Of a stretch of 8,794 bases of DNA, positions 7,113 through 8,794 are shown one piece after another; the stretch's first letter is position 1; each line of letters begins with the position of its first letter. Below the pieces are notes generated by a model. It was not told the DNA's origin. It ran no database searches and worked only from the letters and a program-made list of their open reading frames with translations. Origin of the DNA: Porticoccaceae bacterium (GTDB taxonomy: Bacteria > Pseudomonadota > Gammaproteobacteria > Pseudomonadales > Porticoccaceae). The stretch is from assembly GCA_028822945.1 (NCBI GenBank), contig JAPKCN010000068.1, positions 1 to 8,794 of the forward strand. Direction: 5' to 3'. The position numbers and the translations under genes are program-made.

Positions 7113-7930
7113 ACTACCCCAAAGCAGTGCGGATTGTCGAGGTCGGCCCTCGCGATGGTCTGAAAACGAAGCTGCTAGCCTGAGCGTTAAGGCTAAGCTG
7201 GCTTTGGTTGAGCAGTTAACCGCCGAAGGACTTAGCCTCATCGAGGCCGGCAGTTTTGTGAGTCCTAAATGGGTGCCGCAGATGGCTGGCAGCGATGAGG
7301 TTTTTAGGCGTTTCACGGTATCCCCAGTGACGACTTACACTGCGTTCACGCCGAATATACAGGGCTTGCAGCGCGCCATCGCATGCGATGTTCGTGAGAT
7401 TGCAGTATTTGCGGTTGCATCAGATAGTTTTAGTCGAAAAAATATCAACCGCTCGATCGCCAAGAGTCTGCAACGCTTTGCGTCCGTTGTGGCCCAGACA
7501 CAGGCGATTGGTATCGCAGTGCGCGGTTATATATCGCGTGTTTTGGGTGCCCCTAGGAGGACGCGGTTGCCCCTGGTCGAGTGCTTTGATGAACTTCTTG
7601 CTATGGGCTGTCGGCACTGCCGTGTCGATCGATCTATTATTAACGCATTTATTGCGCGCAAGTCCCGCCGATAAACTCGATATGTACGTTTGTGATACCT
7701 ATGGGCAGGCGCTTTGCCAATATACTGATTGCGCTGCAGATAGGTATTTCAGTGGTCGATAGTGCGTGGCGGGTCTTGGTGATTGTCCCTATGCGCGCGG
7801 TGCATCGGGCAATGGCGCAACCGAGGATCTGGTGTATTTGCTCGACGGGCTAGGCATCGAGCTCGGGGTCGATTTGAACCGACTGATCGCGGCCGGGACT
7901 TGGGTATGCGGGCAACTGGTTCGCGCGTAG
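7109..7930 (+). pseudogene. liuE: HMG-CoA lyase pseudogene with multiple frameshifts and lost metal ligands
   Basis: HMG-CoA lyase splits HMG-CoA into acetoacetate and acetyl-CoA, the last liu step. Homology is evident end to end but changes frame repeatedly. The start reads MNYPKAVRIVEVGPRDGL, then one base is missing after 7162 (family: DGLQNE), and frame 1 continues as NEAASLSVKAKLALVEQL, IEAGSFVSPKWVPQM, KNINRSI and VRGYISRVLG. After 7548 a base is missing (family GCPYEG), and the Tyr codon is TAG at 7554-7556; an extra T near 7587 restores the frame for LLAMGC. About 30 nt covering the expected DTIGVGTP region are missing around 7615-7660. SPADKLDMYVCDTYGQAL follows, where the family has the metal-binding HxH before DTYGQ; both His are replaced (TAC 7685-7687, TGT 7691-7693). 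An extra T near 7715 and a missing base near 7766 precede GDCPYARGASGN and DLNRLIAAGTWVC. Weak similarity may continue in another frame to TAG 7945-7947. It cannot yield an active lyase. Confidence 0.93.
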
Positions 7931-8195
7931 GTGTGGCGCAAGCTTAGACAGGCCATGACACTCTCAATGGCCGAGCACCTGTTACATATGCTTTAAAAAA
8001 GCGGATCTTTCACAACTTTTGTAGGACTTTTTTATACCGTTACATATCAGTCTTTGCACACTACACGAAGACCCCTCTCGACAAGATTTATGTATCCAAG
8101 CTAGCCGCTGGCAAATAGCGATTACCTTGCCTCTATCTATCGCCTCCACAGCAGCTATTTAGCGCCGGTCGATCTGGCTATCGCCCTCGCAGGCG
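7931..8195. other. Gene-free stretch between the liuE remnant and the terminator
   Basis: All frames are broken by frequent stops, and I recognise no protein, tRNA or IS end. The base composition turns AT-richer around 7980-8110 than in the liu genes. Small inverted repeats occur, such as GCCAT/ATGGC around 7953-7974 and TCGCC (8181-8185) with GGCGA (8192-8196), none convincing as a signal alone. It may be remnant DNA from the same decay that hit liuE, but nothing identifies a former gene. Confidence 0.4.
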
Positions 8196-8226
8196 ACTAA
8201 CTCGGCGGCATTAGAGTTAGTTTTTT
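8196..8226 (+). terminator. Rho-independent terminator at the end of the liu transcript
   Basis: ACTAACTC (8196-8203) and GAGTTAGT (8214-8221) make an 8-bp perfect stem with a 10-nt loop. The stem is followed by a run of six T at 8221-8226, the first of which is also the last stem base, on the + strand. It would stop transcripts coming from liuD and the liuE remnant before they run antisense into the convergent gene. It overlaps the last codons and stop of that - strand gene (TTA at 8217-8219). The stem is only moderately GC-rich, so efficiency is uncertain; on the - strand no T-run follows the hairpin. Confidence 0.7.
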
Positions 8227-8794
8227 GGTTGATGAGCGCTCTGGGCGAATCGCGGGCGGTCAGATTGCGCCTCAGACAGTGGTTCGACAGTGCGCAGTGA
8301 AGTCAGACTGCGCTGCGCTAATGTTTGATACTCCTCTGTGCCACGAGTTTTCCAGGCGACTTCTTTGGCACTTAGTTGGCGCCGAATCTGGGCTGGATTT
8401 CCCGTCACCATGCTGCGAGCTGGGCAGCTAAAGTTAGTTTTGACAAACGCTGTCGCGCCAACCAGAGATTCCTCGCCAATCACGACCCCATCCATAATGA
8501 CCGCATGCATACCGATTAAGCTATTAGTGCCTATATGGCAACCATGAAGAATTGCACCGTGCCCGATATGGCCATTGCTCTCTACCGTGCAGTCTTTGTT
8601 AGGAAAGCTGTGCATGACGCAGTTGTCTTGAATATTACTACCGTGGTGCAATTCGATTCGACCAAAGTCACCGCGCAATACTGCATTAGGGCCAACAAAA
8701 CACTGCGCGCCTAGAATAACGTCGCCGATCAGGACTGCCGTAGGGTGGATAAAGGCGCTGTCTGCGACTACGGGGATAAGGTTTTCGATAGCAT
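8217..8794 (-). CDS. paaY: PaaY/CaiE-type hexapeptide-repeat protein (5' end outside window)
   Basis: Read right to left, the frame is open at the window edge (…AIENLIPVVADSAFIHPTAV) and runs 191 codons to a TAA, so only a few N-terminal residues should be missing from a roughly 195-200-residue protein. A TTG at 8676-8678 is an internal Leu in LRGDFGRIE, not the start. The fold is a left-handed beta helix made of hexapeptide repeats: VLIGDVILGAQCFVGPNAVLRG, then HIGHGAILHGCHIGTNSLIG and VVIGEESLVGATAFV. The histidines of CVMHSFP and HIGHGA match the metal ligands of the gamma-carbonic-anhydrase-like family. The pattern RGDFGRIE, VMHxFP, AWKxRGTxEYQ is typical of PaaY, a thioesterase helper of phenylacetate degradation, and of its relative CaiE in carnitine operons. 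Choosing PaaY over CaiE is an inference; no paa genes are visible here. It converges on the liu operon. Confidence 0.85.
   Translation of the reverse strand, partial: AIENLIPVVADSAFIHPTAVLIGDVILGAQCFVGPNAVLRGDFGRIELHHGSNIQDNCVMHSFPNKDCTVESNGHIGHGAILHGCHIGTNSLIGMHAVIMDGVVIGEESLVGATAFVKTNFSCPARSMVTGNPAQIRRQLSAKEVAWKTRGTEEYQTLAQRSLTSLRTVEPLSEAQSDRPRFAQSAHQPKN

Noticed and set aside
7015..7674. Apparent 219-codon gene starting inside liuD
   Set aside because: Its first 49 codons are an out-of-frame shadow of liuD; the remainder is the middle section of the frameshifted liuE. It is a chance fusion, not a gene.
7388..7762. Apparent 124-codon + strand gene
   Set aside because: Most is a shadow frame; only its end (SPADKLDMYVCDTYGQAL) is real homology, belonging to another frame segment of the liuE pseudogene.
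7985..8010. GCTTT-AAA-AAAGC as a terminator after liuE
   Set aside because: The stem is short and A/T-rich with no T-run following, so it does not meet terminator criteria; 8196-8226 is better.

Overview
The window looks like a chromosomal segment of a proteobacterium, most likely a gammaproteobacterium of marine or environmental type. That is inferred from the liuRABCDE gene order, intermediate GC content and the neighbouring paaY-like gene; the species cannot be named from this sequence. Six of the eight gene-sized features lie on the + strand as a leucine/isovalerate catabolic cluster or just within it, flanked by a truncated MATE transporter on the left and a truncated, convergent hexapeptide-repeat protein on the right.

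Layout: (1) 1-861, C-terminal part of a MATE-family multidrug/solute antiporter. (2) 862-1110, intergenic control region with a six-copy TTTACC tandem repeat embedded in a long palindrome and a good sigma70-type promoter reading into liuR. (3) 1111-7112, liuR (MerR-type regulator), liuA (isovaleryl-CoA dehydrogenase), liuB (methylcrotonyl-CoA carboxylase carboxyltransferase subunit), liuC (methylglutaconyl-CoA hydratase) and liuD (biotin-carrying methylcrotonyl-CoA carboxylase subunit), all apparently intact. (4) 7109-7930, the expected last gene, liuE (HMG-CoA lyase), recognisable over its whole length but wrecked by frameshifts, a nonsense codon, a deletion and loss of metal-ligand histidines. 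(5) 7931-8216, a gene-free stretch ending in a rho-independent terminator for the + strand. (6) 8217-8794 on the - strand, a PaaY/CaiE-type gamma-carbonic-anhydrase-like protein whose start lies outside the window.

How the genes work together: LiuA oxidises isovaleryl-CoA to 3-methylcrotonyl-CoA, LiuB plus LiuD carboxylate it to 3-methylglutaconyl-CoA, LiuC hydrates that to HMG-CoA, and LiuE should cleave HMG-CoA to acetoacetate and acetyl-CoA. Here the first three steps are encoded intact and the last is not, so the pathway needs a lyase from elsewhere or ends at HMG-CoA. LiuR probably controls its own operon through the palindrome in the promoter. The two most noteworthy observations are this expanded operator-like repeat and the selective decay of the terminal pathway gene. 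I found no evidence for a wholly new multi-gene system.
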